Part shown: in pieces, positions 42,929 through 52,459 of the stretch | Numbering within the stretch: the stretch's first letter is position 1 | Layout: the number at the start of each line of letters is the position of its first letter | Assembly: GCF_015711605.1 (NCBI RefSeq) | Contig: NZ_JABTEZ010000004.1 | Span: 248,001-312,000, forward strand | Source of the DNA: Planomonospora sp. ID67723 | Lineage (GTDB): Bacteria; Actinomycetota; Actinomycetes; Streptosporangiales; Streptosporangiaceae | DNA: 64,000 nt | Direction: 5' to 3' | The notes under the pieces: model-generated | The model's database searches: none | Told to the model about the DNA's origin: nothing | The model's input: the letters and a program-made list of their open reading frames with translations, nothing else | Translations under genes and position numbers: made by a program

Positions 42929-43066
42929 ACCAATTTGGACACTAGCACATATAGATCGTTTAGATTACTAAAGATCATTTTATTCGATCTTGGGTATAAA
43001 TTGGACATAAGTCACTTGCGTCACTACAGTCCCGCCTACTGTTTGTGATCTGCGCGGAGGCGTGCT
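42929..43066 (+). promoter_or_regulatory. AT-rich promoter region of the RHS gene
   Basis: 138 bp of unusually AT-rich DNA (ATATAGATCGTTTAGATTAC; TTTTATTCGATCTTGGGTAT) ending in GCGGAGGCGTGCT before GTG 43067. The GGAGG ribosome site is 7 nt from the start. Composition contrasts strongly with the about 70% GC genes on both sides; a silencing-protein target is possible. Confidence 0.5.
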
Positions 43067-46000
43067 GTGAGTGGTAGGGGCGGCCGTAAGGCGGCGCATC
43101 AGCGGATGCGCCGGGGCTGGACGGCGGCGGTAGTCGCGGGTGTGGTGGCGGCGCTGACGGCGTCATCGTTCGTCGACGTGCCGCAAGCGGCCGCCGCCGC
43201 GGGCAACACCCGTCCCGAGGTGCAAAAGACGCCGTCGGTGGAAGGCGAGGTGCGCGCCTCCAAGAAGCGGCCGGCCAACGCCGCAGGCAAGGCCTCCCTG
43301 AAGCAGGCGCCACCGGTCAGCTGGCCCCAGCCGGGTGCGGTTGAGGTGGACCTGTCGGGCCAGCCGGAAGCCGCCAAGCAGGCGCCGGGCGCGCAGGCCG
43401 ACAACCCGCGCGTGCGTGCCGGCCAGTTGCCCGTGTGGGTGGGCGCCGCACCGAAGGACAAGAGCAAGGGCAAAGGCAAGAACGCCCGCGCAGCGCAACC
43501 CGAGGCCACGCAGCAGGAGACACCCGCACGGGTCCGCATTGAGGTGCTGGATCGCGAACTGGCGGCCAAGGCCGGCGTGGACGGCTTGTTGATGCGGGTG
43601 GCGCGCACCGACGGCCAGGCCGAGGCCGGGGCGATCGACCTGCAGGTCAACTACAAGGACTTCGCCGGCGCCTTCGGCGGCGACTGGGCCCAGCGGCTGC
43701 GCCTGGTCCAGCTGCCCGAGTGCGTGCTGGAGAGCGCCGCCACCAGCCGGTGCGCGGCAGCGACCCCGCTGGTGACACACAACGACGCCGCCGCCTCCAC
43801 GGTGAGTGCGGTCCTGCAGGCCCCGGCGGCCCCCGGTCCGGACGCTCCGGCCCCGGATGCCTCAGTCCCGGCTGACGGGGAGCAGGCGCCGGCCGCGCCG
43901 AGCTCTTTCACCGGCAAGGCCACCCCGACGATCGTCGGCGCGTCCCTGACCACGACGTCCACCCCGCAGAGCACCGCGACCACCAGCGGCACGCTGGTGG
44001 CGGTGACCGCGGCGCCGTCGGGCAGCACCGGCGACTGGAGCGCGACCTCGCTGTCACCGGCCGACTCCTGGAACGCCGGCACCCAAAGCGGCGACTTCAC
44101 CTGGTCCTATGACATGAACACCCCGCCGTCGCTGGGCGGCCCGGCCCCCGACCTGGGCCTGTCCTACTCCTCCGGCGGCGTCGACGGCCGCACCGCCTCC
44201 ACCAACAACCAGCCCTCCTGGATCGGTGAGGGCTTTGACCTGGGGGCGGGCTATATCGAGCGCTCCTACATCCCGTGTGCCGAAGACCAGACGAACGCCA
44301 ACAACGCCGGTCAGCCCAGCGGTGACCTGTGCTGGAAGAGCGACAACGCCACCTTCAGCGGCGGCGGCGAGCTGATCAAGGACAAGACCACCGGCATCTG
44401 GCGGCTGCGCAACGACGACGGCTCGCGCATCGAGCACCTGACCGGCGCGGTCAACGGCGACAACGACGGCGAATACTGGCGCCTGACCACCACCGACGGC
44501 ACCCAGTACTACTTCGGCCTCAACAAGCGCTTCGCGGCCGACACCGCGCAGACCGCCTCGGCCTTCACCGTCCCGGTGTTCGGCAACCACGCCGGTGAGC
44601 CCTGCCGTGGCAGCGATTTCGTCGGCTCGGCCTGCACCCAGGCCTGGCGGTGGAACCTGGACTACGTCGTGGACCCGGCCGGCAACACGATGACCTACTT
44701 CTATGCCCCTGAGCACAACCGCTACGGCCAGAACAACGGCGCCAAGGTCGCCAGCTACGTGCGCCACGGCACCCTGGCCCGCATCGAGTACGGCACCCGC
44801 AAGGGCAGCGAGCACACCAGCCCGGCCCCGGCGCGCGTGCTGTTCGAGGTCGCCGAGCGTTGCATCCCCAACGGCACCATCACCTGCGACCCGGCGCAGC
44901 TGACCGCGGCCAACGCCGGCCACTGGCCGGACGTGCCGTTCGACCAGATCTGCACCAGCACCACCGCGTGTGCGACCACCAGCCCGACGTTCTTCACCAC
45001 CAAGCGCCTGGCCCAGGTCACCACCCAGGGCCGCACCGGCGACGGCTACAGCGACATCGACGCCTGGACCCTCACCCACAGCTTCCCCGTCCCCAGCGAC
45101 GGCACCAGCGCGAGCCTGTGGCTGGCCTCCATCCAGCACACTGGCAAGGCCGGCGGCAGCATGGCCCTGCCGAAGGTGACCCTGGACGGCCACCCGCGCG
45201 CCAACCGGGTCGACGTCGGCGACGGCCGCCCCGCCATGGTCAAGTGGCGCCTGGACCTGGTCACCTCCGAGACCGGCGGCCTGCTGTCGGTCAACTACGC
45301 CAACCCCAACTGCGAGCCCGGCCAGGCCCGCCCGGCCGACGACGCCAACACGCTGCGCTGTTTCCCGGTGCACTGGGACGCCGACGGCAACGGCACCCTG
45401 GTCAAGGACTGGTTCCACAAGCACGTGGTCGACTCGGTCGTCGCCGACGACCGCATCGCCGGCGGCGTGCAGCAGACCACCCGCTACACCTACCTCGGCG
45501 ATGCGGCCTGGCACTACGACGACAACGCCCTGACCGCTGATACGCAGCGCACCTGGTCCCAATGGCGCGGCTACGGCAAGGTCCGCGTCAGCGCCGGCGC
45601 CTCCAGCCAGACCCAGACCATCAGCGAGTACACCTATTTCCGCGGCATGCACGGCGACAAGCGCGCCGACGGCTCCACCCGCACCGTCAAGGTCGTCGAC
45701 TCCGAAGGCACCGCCCTCGACGACCACGAGCGCTTCAACGGCGTGCTGCGTGAGGAGATCGCCTTCGACGGCGCCAGCGAGACCGGCGCCACCATCACCA
45801 CCCCGCAGGTGAGCGCGGCCACCGCCACCGACGCCTCTGGTCGTACCGCCCACTACCTGCAGGTCGCCTCCACCCGCGCCCGCGCCGCGATGGACGGCCT
45901 CCGCGCGCCGCGCCGCAGCGAGAGCACCTACACCTACGACGAGTACGGCACGCTCAAGGAAAGCTCCGACCTGGGCGACCTGGCCACGCCGGGCGACGAT

Positions 46001-49000
46001 GTCTGCACCCGCTACAGCTACGCCCGCAACACCGCCGCCTGGATGATCGGCTACCCGAGCCGGAAAGAAGTCACCGCCGGCGCGTGCACCACCACCCCGA
46101 ACCGGCCCGCCGGGCTGATCTCCGATGAGCGCACCTTCTACGACGGCGGCGCCTTCGGCGCCGCCCCCACCGTCGGCAACGTCACCCGCAGCGAGAGCCT
46201 GTCGGGCTGGGCCGACGGCGCCCCCACCTACATCGCCCAGACCCGGGCCAGCTACGACGCCCACGGCCGAGTGATCGAGACGCTGGATGCGGCCGACGCC
46301 AAGAGCACGGTGGCCTATACCCCCGCCACCGGCGGCCCGCTCACCGCGATCAGCGAGACCAACGCGCTCGGCCACACCTCCACCACCACCCTGGATGCGG
46401 CCACCGGAGCCGCGCTTTCTGAGGTCGACGCCAACGGCAAGCGCACTGAGGCCGCCTACGACCCGCTGGGCCGATTGATCAAGGTGTGGCTGCCCGGCCG
46501 CGACAAGGCCACCCAGAGCCCGAACACCGAATACGAATACCTGATCCGCGCGGACGCGCCCACCGCGGTGACCACCAAGACGCTCGGCCCCGACGGCGGC
46601 TATGTCACCAGCGTTCAGTTGCTGGATTCGCTGCTGCGCCCCCGCCAGAGCCAGGCGCCGGCGCCCGGCGGCGGCCGCATCATCACCGACACCCGCTACG
46701 ACCACCGCGGCCTGGTCTCCCGGCAGACCTCGCCGTACTACAACAACGATTCGGGACCCTCGACCAGCCTGCTGTCGGTGCCCGAGCACCTGGTCCCGGC
46801 GCAGAGCGTCTACACCTACGACGGCGCCGAGCGGCCGATCGCCGAGGTGCTGCAGGTGTATGCGCAGGAGAAGTGGCGCACCACCACCAGCTACGGCGGT
46901 GACCGCGTGCACGTCGACCCGCCCACCGGCGCCACCCCGACCACCACCATCAGCGACATCGCTGGCCGCACCACCGAGGTGCGCCAGTACAAGGGTGATG
47001 AGCCCACCGGCGCCTACGACGCCACCACCTACACCTACGACGTCGCCGGCCAGCACACCGCCACCCGCGATGCGGCCGGCAACACCTGGCGCTACCACCA
47101 CGACCTGCGCGGCCGCCTGATCAAGGAGGAAGACCCCGACGCCGGGACCGAGACCTTCACCTACGACGCCCTGGACCGGCTGACCTCCTCCACCAACGCC
47201 CGCGGCAAGACCATCGTCACCACCTACGACGTGCTGGGCCGCAACACCGCCCGCTACGACGGCTCCACTGAAGGCCCCAAGCTGGCCGAGTGGACCTACG
47301 ACACCCTGGCCAAGGGACTGCCCACCTCGAGCGTGCGCTACGCCGGCGGTCAGGCCTACACCAGCGCGGTGACCGGCTACGACGACGCCTACCGGCCCAC
47401 CGCCACCACCTTGACCATCCCGGCCAGCGAAAAAGCCCTGGCCGGCACCTACACCTTCGGCTCCACCTACAAGGTCGACGGCAGCCTGGCCACCCAGACA
47501 CTGCCGGCCAAGGGCAACATGCCGGCCGAGACCCTCAAGTACGGCCACGACGCACTGGGCTTCGCCACCACATTGACCGGGCTGCGCCCGTATGTGCTGG
47601 CCTCCCGGTATACCCCCACCGGTGAGACGCAGCAGTACACGCTGGCCCTGTCGGAGCAAAACCGCAAGATCTGGCAGACCTTCACCTACGAAGAAGGCAC
47701 CAACCGTCTGCAGCGCGCCTACCTGACCCGGGAGACCTTCACCGGCCGCGACGCCGACATCGTCTACGGCTACGACCCGGCCGGCAACATCACCAAGATC
47801 GCCGACGTGCCGACGATCGCCGGAGCGGCCGCCGACATCCAGTGCTTCCGCTACGACTACCTCAACCGCATCAGTGAGGAATGGACCCCGGCCAGCACCG
47901 CCGACAACACCTGCGCCGCCACCCCCAGCCAGGCCCTCATCGGCGGGGCGGCCCCATACTGGAACACCTACAGCTACGACCTCACCGGCAACCGCACCAC
48001 CGAGGTCCAGCACACCAGCGCCGGCGACGTGACGCGCACCTACAGCTACCCGGCCGCCGGCTCGGCGCAGCCGCACGCCCTGCGCCAGGTCACCACCGCG
48101 GGCCCGAACGGCGCCTCCAGCGACACCTATGCCTACGACGCCTCCGGCAACACCACCGGCCGCACCGTCGGCGGCCGCCAGCAGACACTGGACTGGGACG
48201 CCGAAGGCCACCTGGCCAGCGTCACCGAAGGCAGCGCGGTCACCGGGTTCCTGTATGACGCCGACGGCAACCGGCTGATCCGCCGCGAGGCAAGCGGCAC
48301 CACCCTGTATCTGCCGGACGGCTCCGAACTCAAGCTCGATGCCGCTGGCACCATCAAGGGCACTCGCTACTACAGCCACAACGGCGACACCATCGCGGTG
48401 CGCCAGGTCGGCACCGTGCAATTCCTGATGGCCGACCACCACGGAACCGCCCAGATCTCCGTCCACGGCGGCACGCTGACCACCACCACCCGGCGTTTCA
48501 CGACCTTCGGCGCCTCCCGCGGCACCGTGCCGACCAACTGGATGGGTGAACGCGGCTTCATCGGCGGCACCCAGGACGCCAGCACCGGCCTCACCCACCT
48601 GGGCGCCCGCGAATACGACCCGGCCATCGGCCGCTTCATCAGCGTCGACCCCCTGCACGGAACTCTCGAGGGACCGCAAAGCCTCAACGCCTACACCTAC
48701 GGCATCAACAATCCCGTCAACAACGCCGACCCCACCGGCGAATGCGTTCCCGGCGACTGCCCGCAGCGCACCAATGGCCTATACCGGCTCGCGTCCAAGA
48801 CGACCGACAGCGCGACCAAGAAGAAGTACACCGAAGCTGCTCAAAAATCGGAACAGGACGAAGCGGCACGCTACACGAGGATCAACTCCGGGACTGCGAA
48901 GAGCTCGGGAAGCAGCGCCGCCAGCAGCACCGCCAGCACGTACGCCAGGACCACTTCACCGACGGGGCGAACCGTACGCGACGAATACATCCAGACGAAC

Positions 49001-49564
49001 GAGGGACTCATTCCATCGTTCGCCTTGCGGGAGCATCCCGGAGGTGGCCGGGAAATCACCCTCCCCAGAGCTGTCGGGCAAATGATCGACGACCTGGCAA
49101 ACGGATCCCTCGCCGGGTTCGGGTGGCGAGGTGGGCGTTTCAGCTTTTCCGGAATTCTCTCGATCTTTAAGCGGCAAGAATCGGTATGGAAACTTCCTGC
49201 AACTCGCCGAGGATATGTCATCGAGGGAAGACTTGGTGGAAACCTCCCAAACGGATTCAAAACAATCGATCGCTTCAGTAATGGTGAAGTTTCTAGTATT
49301 AAGAGTATTGACACTCGCACCAAGTCTTATCAGAATCCAAGAAGGCTTGAAAGTAGACTAAAGGGCTATATCGACAAGGTGTCGAAATTTAACGGGCACA
49401 GCCGTGGTGGCGTTACGATCGACAAGTCGATGATCAGCAGCAGGGCGCTCGATGTAGTATTCCCCAAGGGGAAGGTGAGTTCAGCGCAACGGGAGGTCTT
49501 CAAAAGGAGCATCTCCTACGGCAATTCCGTCAACGTTACTGTCCGATTTAGAGGTATGGGATGA
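43067..49564 (+). CDS. RHS-repeat polymorphic toxin with C-terminal PD-(D/E)xK-type nuclease tip
   Basis: A 2,165-residue export-dependent toxin. It has a signal segment (GWTAAVVAGVVAALTASSFV). The N-terminal RHS-associated region contains SGDFTWSYDMNTPPSLGGPA. Many RHS/YD repeats follow (TYDALDRLTSSTNARGKTIV, YDPAGNITKIADVP). The core-closing motif LGAREYDPAIGRFISVDPLH, then LNAYTYGINNPVNNADPTGE, marks about residue 1885. After it the tip changes composition: RRGYVIEGRLGGNLPNGFKT, then IDRFSNGEVSSIKSIDTRTK. That gives an E...D...S-x-K layout like CdiA-type tRNase/REase toxins. GTG 43067 has a good GGAGG. The stop overlaps the immunity gene (ATGA). Confidence 0.9.
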   Translation: MSGRGGRKAAHQRMRRGWTAAVVAGVVAALTASSFVDVPQAAAAAGNTRPEVQKTPSVEGEVRASKKRPANAAGKASLKQAPPVSWPQPGAVEVDLSGQPEAAKQAPGAQADNPRVRAGQLPVWVGAAPKDKSKGKGKNARAAQPEATQQETPARVRIEVLDRELAAKAGVDGLLMRVARTDGQAEAGAIDLQVNYKDFAGAFGGDWAQRLRLVQLPECVLESAATSRCAAATPLVTHNDAAASTVSAVLQAPAAPGPDAPAPDASVPADGEQAPAAPSSFTGKATPTIVGASLTTTSTPQSTATTSGTLVAVTAAPSGSTGDWSATSLSPADSWNAGTQSGDFTWSYDMNTPPSLGGPAPDLGLSYSSGGVDGRTASTNNQPSWIGEGFDLGAGYIERSYIPCAEDQTNANNAGQPSGDLCWKSDNATFSGGGELIKDKTTGIWRLRNDDGSRIEHLTGAVNGDNDGEYWRLTTTDGTQYYFGLNKRFAADTAQTASAFTVPVFGNHAGEPCRGSDFVGSACTQAWRWNLDYVVDPAGNTMTYFYAPEHNRYGQNNGAKVASYVRHGTLARIEYGTRKGSEHTSPAPARVLFEVAERCIPNGTITCDPAQLTAANAGHWPDVPFDQICTSTTACATTSPTFFTTKRLAQVTTQGRTGDGYSDIDAWTLTHSFPVPSDGTSASLWLASIQHTGKAGGSMALPKVTLDGHPRANRVDVGDGRPAMVKWRLDLVTSETGGLLSVNYANPNCEPGQARPADDANTLRCFPVHWDADGNGTLVKDWFHKHVVDSVVADDRIAGGVQQTTRYTYLGDAAWHYDDNALTADTQRTWSQWRGYGKVRVSAGASSQTQTISEYTYFRGMHGDKRADGSTRTVKVVDSEGTALDDHERFNGVLREEIAFDGASETGATITTPQVSAATATDASGRTAHYLQVASTRARAAMDGLRAPRRSESTYTYDEYGTLKESSDLGDLATPGDDVCTRYSYARNTAAWMIGYPSRKEVTAGACTTTPNRPAGLISDERTFYDGGAFGAAPTVGNVTRSESLSGWADGAPTYIAQTRASYDAHGRVIETLDAADAKSTVAYTPATGGPLTAISETNALGHTSTTTLDAATGAALSEVDANGKRTEAAYDPLGRLIKVWLPGRDKATQSPNTEYEYLIRADAPTAVTTKTLGPDGGYVTSVQLLDSLLRPRQSQAPAPGGGRIITDTRYDHRGLVSRQTSPYYNNDSGPSTSLLSVPEHLVPAQSVYTYDGAERPIAEVLQVYAQEKWRTTTSYGGDRVHVDPPTGATPTTTISDIAGRTTEVRQYKGDEPTGAYDATTYTYDVAGQHTATRDAAGNTWRYHHDLRGRLIKEEDPDAGTETFTYDALDRLTSSTNARGKTIVTTYDVLGRNTARYDGSTEGPKLAEWTYDTLAKGLPTSSVRYAGGQAYTSAVTGYDDAYRPTATTLTIPASEKALAGTYTFGSTYKVDGSLATQTLPAKGNMPAETLKYGHDALGFATTLTGLRPYVLASRYTPTGETQQYTLALSEQNRKIWQTFTYEEGTNRLQRAYLTRETFTGRDADIVYGYDPAGNITKIADVPTIAGAAADIQCFRYDYLNRISEEWTPASTADNTCAATPSQALIGGAAPYWNTYSYDLTGNRTTEVQHTSAGDVTRTYSYPAAGSAQPHALRQVTTAGPNGASSDTYAYDASGNTTGRTVGGRQQTLDWDAEGHLASVTEGSAVTGFLYDADGNRLIRREASGTTLYLPDGSELKLDAAGTIKGTRYYSHNGDTIAVRQVGTVQFLMADHHGTAQISVHGGTLTTTTRRFTTFGASRGTVPTNWMGERGFIGGTQDASTGLTHLGAREYDPAIGRFISVDPLHGTLEGPQSLNAYTYGINNPVNNADPTGECVPGDCPQRTNGLYRLASKTTDSATKKKYTEAAQKSEQDEAARYTRINSGTAKSSGSSAASSTASTYARTTSPTGRTVRDEYIQTNEGLIPSFALREHPGGGREITLPRAVGQMIDDLANGSLAGFGWRGGRFSFSGILSIFKRQESVWKLPATRRGYVIEGRLGGNLPNGFKTIDRFSNGEVSSIKSIDTRTKSYQNPRRLESRLKGYIDKVSKFNGHSRGGVTIDKSMISSRALDVVFPKGKVSSAQREVFKRSISYGNSVNVTVRFRGMG

Positions 49565-50004
49565 ACCGATACGCCAATGCCTATCTCCGAAAAGGCATCA
49601 TTTTAGTAGAGTCCGTACATGTCACCGTGGACGGAATGGGCATATCGGCACATCCGATATTCGTGCTAGAAGATCCCTTTCCTCCGGAAAAAGCGTATCA
49701 GGCAATCACTGAGGCCCTAGCTGGCAGCATCCAGGGTGTCCCGACCCCTCGGTTTGATCGGTCACAAGAGTGGCCGATCTTGCAGGCCGCTGGAGTGAAG
49801 AGCTGGAGTGTATTCAATCGAGGCGCGAAAGCTGTAGTTATACGACGGGAGGGAGAAGAGGTATTTCTCACCCCTACCATTAGCACCAAAGCAAAAGGTG
49901 GGGGATTTGATCATTTACCTGAAAAGGCCATATGTCTACCGAAAAATAGCTCGCCCATCGAGGTTAGGGACGCCTTGATGGCTGCTTTCGCCGCATCTGT
50001 CTAG
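49561..50004 (+). CDS. Probable immunity protein for the RHS toxin
   Basis: A 147-residue protein starting within the RHS stop codon. It is far lower in GC than the RHS core and shares that with the toxin tip, as expected for a toxin/immunity cassette exchanged together. It reads MNRYANAYLRKGIILVESVH, then PTPRFDRSQEWPILQAAGVK and ends LMAAFAASV; no signal peptide or membrane helix, so it is cytoplasmic. I do not recognise the fold by name. Role assigned from position, size and composition. Confidence 0.75.
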   Translation: MNRYANAYLRKGIILVESVHVTVDGMGISAHPIFVLEDPFPPEKAYQAITEALAGSIQGVPTPRFDRSQEWPILQAAGVKSWSVFNRGAKAVVIRREGEEVFLTPTISTKAKGGGFDHLPEKAICLPKNSSPIEVRDALMAAFAASV

Positions 50005-50566
50005 TGCTTGGCGAACCGCAGCGCGTGAGTAGCGAGTCCTTGCCTGCAGCCGACTTTAACGCTGCGTGACTGTTTATTTGGTCCTGCTTGCGTTAGAGGA
50101 GAACGAGCGGAGCATCGACAGCTTGCCCAGCATCCGCTCCAGCCCCATCTCATTGAGAATCTCGGTGGAGGAGAACAGCTGCGAATCTTCGCTGGGATGT
50201 TGGTGGGAATTTGTGCGAGGTGTAGTGGACAGGTCACAGGCGGTTTTTCGAGGTCGAGCGGGGTTGACCTGAACTGCAACAGCGACTCAAGCGACTGAAG
50301 TTCGTGGTTGGCTGTCGCAGCCTCGGTATCTCGGCCTGGTGCCAGCTCCATCAGTCGGTCTGCTGAGATTTATCATCTCATGATGGTGAACGTTGAGGCG
50401 GCGATCGGGTCCGCTCAGGTACAACGCCGAGTGACTCAAACGACTGAAGCTCGGGATGGTCTGCTGCCGTAGGCCTCGTGTTCCGGGGTCGCTGCTGGCT
50501 TTCCGCCAGCTGGCCCCACAATCGTGTGAGCGTGTTTGGGCAGGCCAGATGGGTTGTGAAAGAGAC
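50005..50566. other. Gene-poor stretch with a short direct repeat and gene remnant
   Basis: 562 bp with no intact gene. The minus strand between about 50085 and 50215 reads FSSTEILNEMGLERMLGKLS as the tail of an unidentified protein. A 21-bp repeat, GACTCAAGCGACTGAAGTTC (50284) and GACTCAAACGACTGAAGCTC (50433), recurs at 149-bp spacing. It probably represents debris of earlier toxin or transposon insertions downstream of the RHS locus. Confidence 0.5.
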
Positions 50567-50941
50567 TTACGGCTGTAGTGAGTCAGGCAGGATGCCGGTG
50601 CACGGGAACAACCGGTCGCGGTCGGCGTCTGTGGCTCTCTTGGCGTCGATCGTTTCCAGCGACCGACGGACCTGCTCCTCGGCCCGGGCCACCCCTTCGG
50701 GGTCGCGCCGGCGGCTGTCTTCCATCAACTCGGCGATGTGCTGGCGCGCCGCGGCGGCCTGGCGGCGACGCTGCAGAACGACGGCGGCGGCGCGGCCGGG
50801 CTCGGTAAAGCTGTCGATGGCCTGGTGGACCTGTTCCAACGGCATTCTGCTCAGCAGGTTGGTGACGTAGGTGAGGAGCGCTTGCTGCTCGACCTCCGGC
50901 AGCAGGACCGGGAGATCTTCCTCGGGTGTGGGTGAGCTCAT
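50567..50941 (-). CDS. Hypothetical helical protein
   Basis: A 124-residue protein from ATG 50941: MSSPTPEEDLPVLLPEVEQQ, then ALLTYVTNLLSRMPLEQVHQ and VLQRRRQAAAARQHIAELME. It is predicted mostly helical with a charged middle; no domain recognised. It lies downstream of, and in the same direction as, the integrase gene, separated by the repeats at 51091-51217. Codon use is typical of the host. Confidence 0.58.
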   Translation of the reverse strand: MSSPTPEEDLPVLLPEVEQQALLTYVTNLLSRMPLEQVHQAIDSFTEPGRAAAVVLQRRRQAAAARQHIAELMEDSRRRDPEGVARAEEQVRRSLETIDAKRATDADRDRLFPCTGILPDSLQP

Positions 50942-51090
50942 CTCTCCAGCGTAGGGAACCGGCACCGTGGAGAGACCAGCCATGCAGCCTTCTCAGTAAA
51001 GGGCTCGGGTAACGCGCGGCTGGTGGCGATCATCCAGGGCGTCGACAGACCTGCCTTTCCCGATATGCGCTTCGCAGGGCGGATCACGTT

Positions 51091-51217
51091 ACTGACACCT
51101 CATGGCCGATGGTGTCGCTCCTGCCCACAGCAGCAGACCATTGACCTGGAGATTCGTCATCGGATGTCAGTGGTTTTATCGCCGGGTGTCAGCGAATTTT
51201 CGTCATCAGGTGTCAGT
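51091..51217. repeat. Cluster of AGGTGTCAGT repeats beside the integrase
   Basis: AGGTGTCAGT occurs inverted at 51091-51100, direct at 51208-51217, and again inverted at 54288-54297. Looser copies GGATGTCAGT (51162) and GGGTGTCAGC (51184) sit about 22-24 bp apart from the 51208 copy. Regular spacing like this is seen in the multiple terminal repeats of IS21-type elements and in recombinase arm sites. No IS21 genes are present, so a relic or integrase sites are the options. Confidence 0.55.
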
Positions 51218-52358
51218 AGGGCGCCTCGGTGGAGGCGGCGTTCATGAAGGCCATCAAGCGGGTGGCGGGGTGCCGGTCCAGGGCGTAGCGGGCGCGGTCG
51301 TAGGCGCGGGTGGTGCGCGGGTCGGCGTGGCCCATGGCGTCCTGGACGTCGCGCAGAGCGGCGCCGGCGTCCAGGGCGAGGGTGGCGAAGGTGTGGCGCA
51401 GGCTGTGTGCCGACAGTTTGGTAGCCGAGGGGATGGCCGCGGTGCGGGCGATGCGGCGGATCAGCTTGGTGACGGCCCACCGGTCCAGGCGCCCACCACC
51501 TGGGTGCGGGCCGGAGGGTTCGGTGACGAACAGCGGCCCGGCCAGGTCCTCGGGCCGCACACCGGCGCGGGCGGCGCGGTCGGCCAGATACACCTCGACG
51601 GCGTGGGCGATGGGTGGGGCCAGGGGAAGCATCTGACGTTTGCCGCCTTTGCGGGTGACGGTCAGGGTGCGCCAGCCGCGGTTATAGCCGAGATCGGCGA
51701 TGTCGGAGCCGCAGATCTCGGCCACTCGCACCCCTTCAGTGAGCATGACGCCGAGCAGGGCGGCGGTGCGCAGCCGTACGGGGCGATCGTCGGCGGCGGC
51801 CGCGGCCAGGAACCGGGCGGCCTCATCGCGAGACAGGCCGATGGTCGAGGAGACATCCCGCTCGCGGCGGGGCCGGTCGGCAGCGGCCGCGGGGTTGCGT
51901 TCGCAGGCGTCGTTGCTGATCAGGTAGGCGTACCAGGCGGACACGGCTGACAGCTTGCGCGCCACGGTGGCGGCGGCGAAGCGTGCGGCCAGGTCGGCGG
52001 CGTACAGGTCGGCGTCGGCGCGCCGCGCGGCCAGCGGGTTCAGGCGGCGCTCGGCGCACCAGGTCAGCCAGGCGTGCAGGTCGGTGCGGTAGGCGGCGCG
52101 GGTGGCGGGTGAGGCGCGGGTCTCCAGCCAGATCGCGGTCAGCCGGTGCACGCCGTAGGCGTCGGTCACGTCGACCGGGCCCAGGGCGGGCAGCGCGGCC
52201 ACGGTCTCGCTGAGCATCAGGCGCCGCTGAGTGACCGGTGCGGGCAGGGATGCGGCGGGTGCGCCTTCCGCCGGTGGAGCCTCTCTCCCGTCGATGACCG
52301 CGGCGGCATCGGGGCCGGTGAGGGCAGCGTGATCGTCCACTCCGCGACCGTACACCAT
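51213..52358 (-). CDS. Tyrosine recombinase/integrase (XerC/D-like)
   Basis: A 381-residue site-specific recombinase. An N-terminal SAM-like core-binding domain (TRAAYRTDLHAWLTWCAERR) precedes the catalytic domain with the full set of residues: Arg in LTEGVRVAEICGSD, Lys in TVTRKGGKRQMLPL, H-x-x-R in LSAHSLRHTFATLALDAGAA, His in DAMGHADPRTTRAYDRARYA and the nucleophile Tyr after T-R-A. The last codons overlap one AGGTGTCAGT repeat. ATG 52358 sits 7 nt after CATAAT (a -10), so a leaderless message is likely; GTG 52340 is an alternative. Confidence 0.92.
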   Translation of the reverse strand: MVYGRGVDDHAALTGPDAAAVIDGREAPPAEGAPAASLPAPVTQRRLMLSETVAALPALGPVDVTDAYGVHRLTAIWLETRASPATRAAYRTDLHAWLTWCAERRLNPLAARRADADLYAADLAARFAAATVARKLSAVSAWYAYLISNDACERNPAAAADRPRRERDVSSTIGLSRDEAARFLAAAAADDRPVRLRTAALLGVMLTEGVRVAEICGSDIADLGYNRGWRTLTVTRKGGKRQMLPLAPPIAHAVEVYLADRAARAGVRPEDLAGPLFVTEPSGPHPGGGRLDRWAVTKLIRRIARTAAIPSATKLSAHSLRHTFATLALDAGAALRDVQDAMGHADPRTTRAYDRARYALDRHPATRLMAFMNAASTEAPY

Positions 52359-52459
52359 AAGCGGAATTATGGGGTACGAAATCACGGACGATATTTAGCG
52401 TTCCGCGAATCGCTTAAACGTTTCGAAGTAGAGCACGCGATACTTGGTAGGGTGCCGTC
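52359..52459. promoter_or_regulatory. Compact divergent promoter between integrase and coiled-coil gene
   Basis: 101 bp between divergent genes. Leftward, CATAAT (complement of 52365-52370) lies 6 nt before the integrase ATG. Rightward, AGCACGCGATACTTGGTAGG precedes ATG 52460 with GATACT as a possible -10. The middle (TTCCGCGAATCGCTTAAACG) is AT-richer than average. Confidence 0.45.

Noticed and set aside
44054-48679. A 1,541-residue minus-strand open frame opposite the RHS gene
   Set aside because: It is the GC-skew mirror of the RHS coding sequence: Gly/Val/Ala-rich without domains, and the plus strand carries clear YD repeats and the RHS core.
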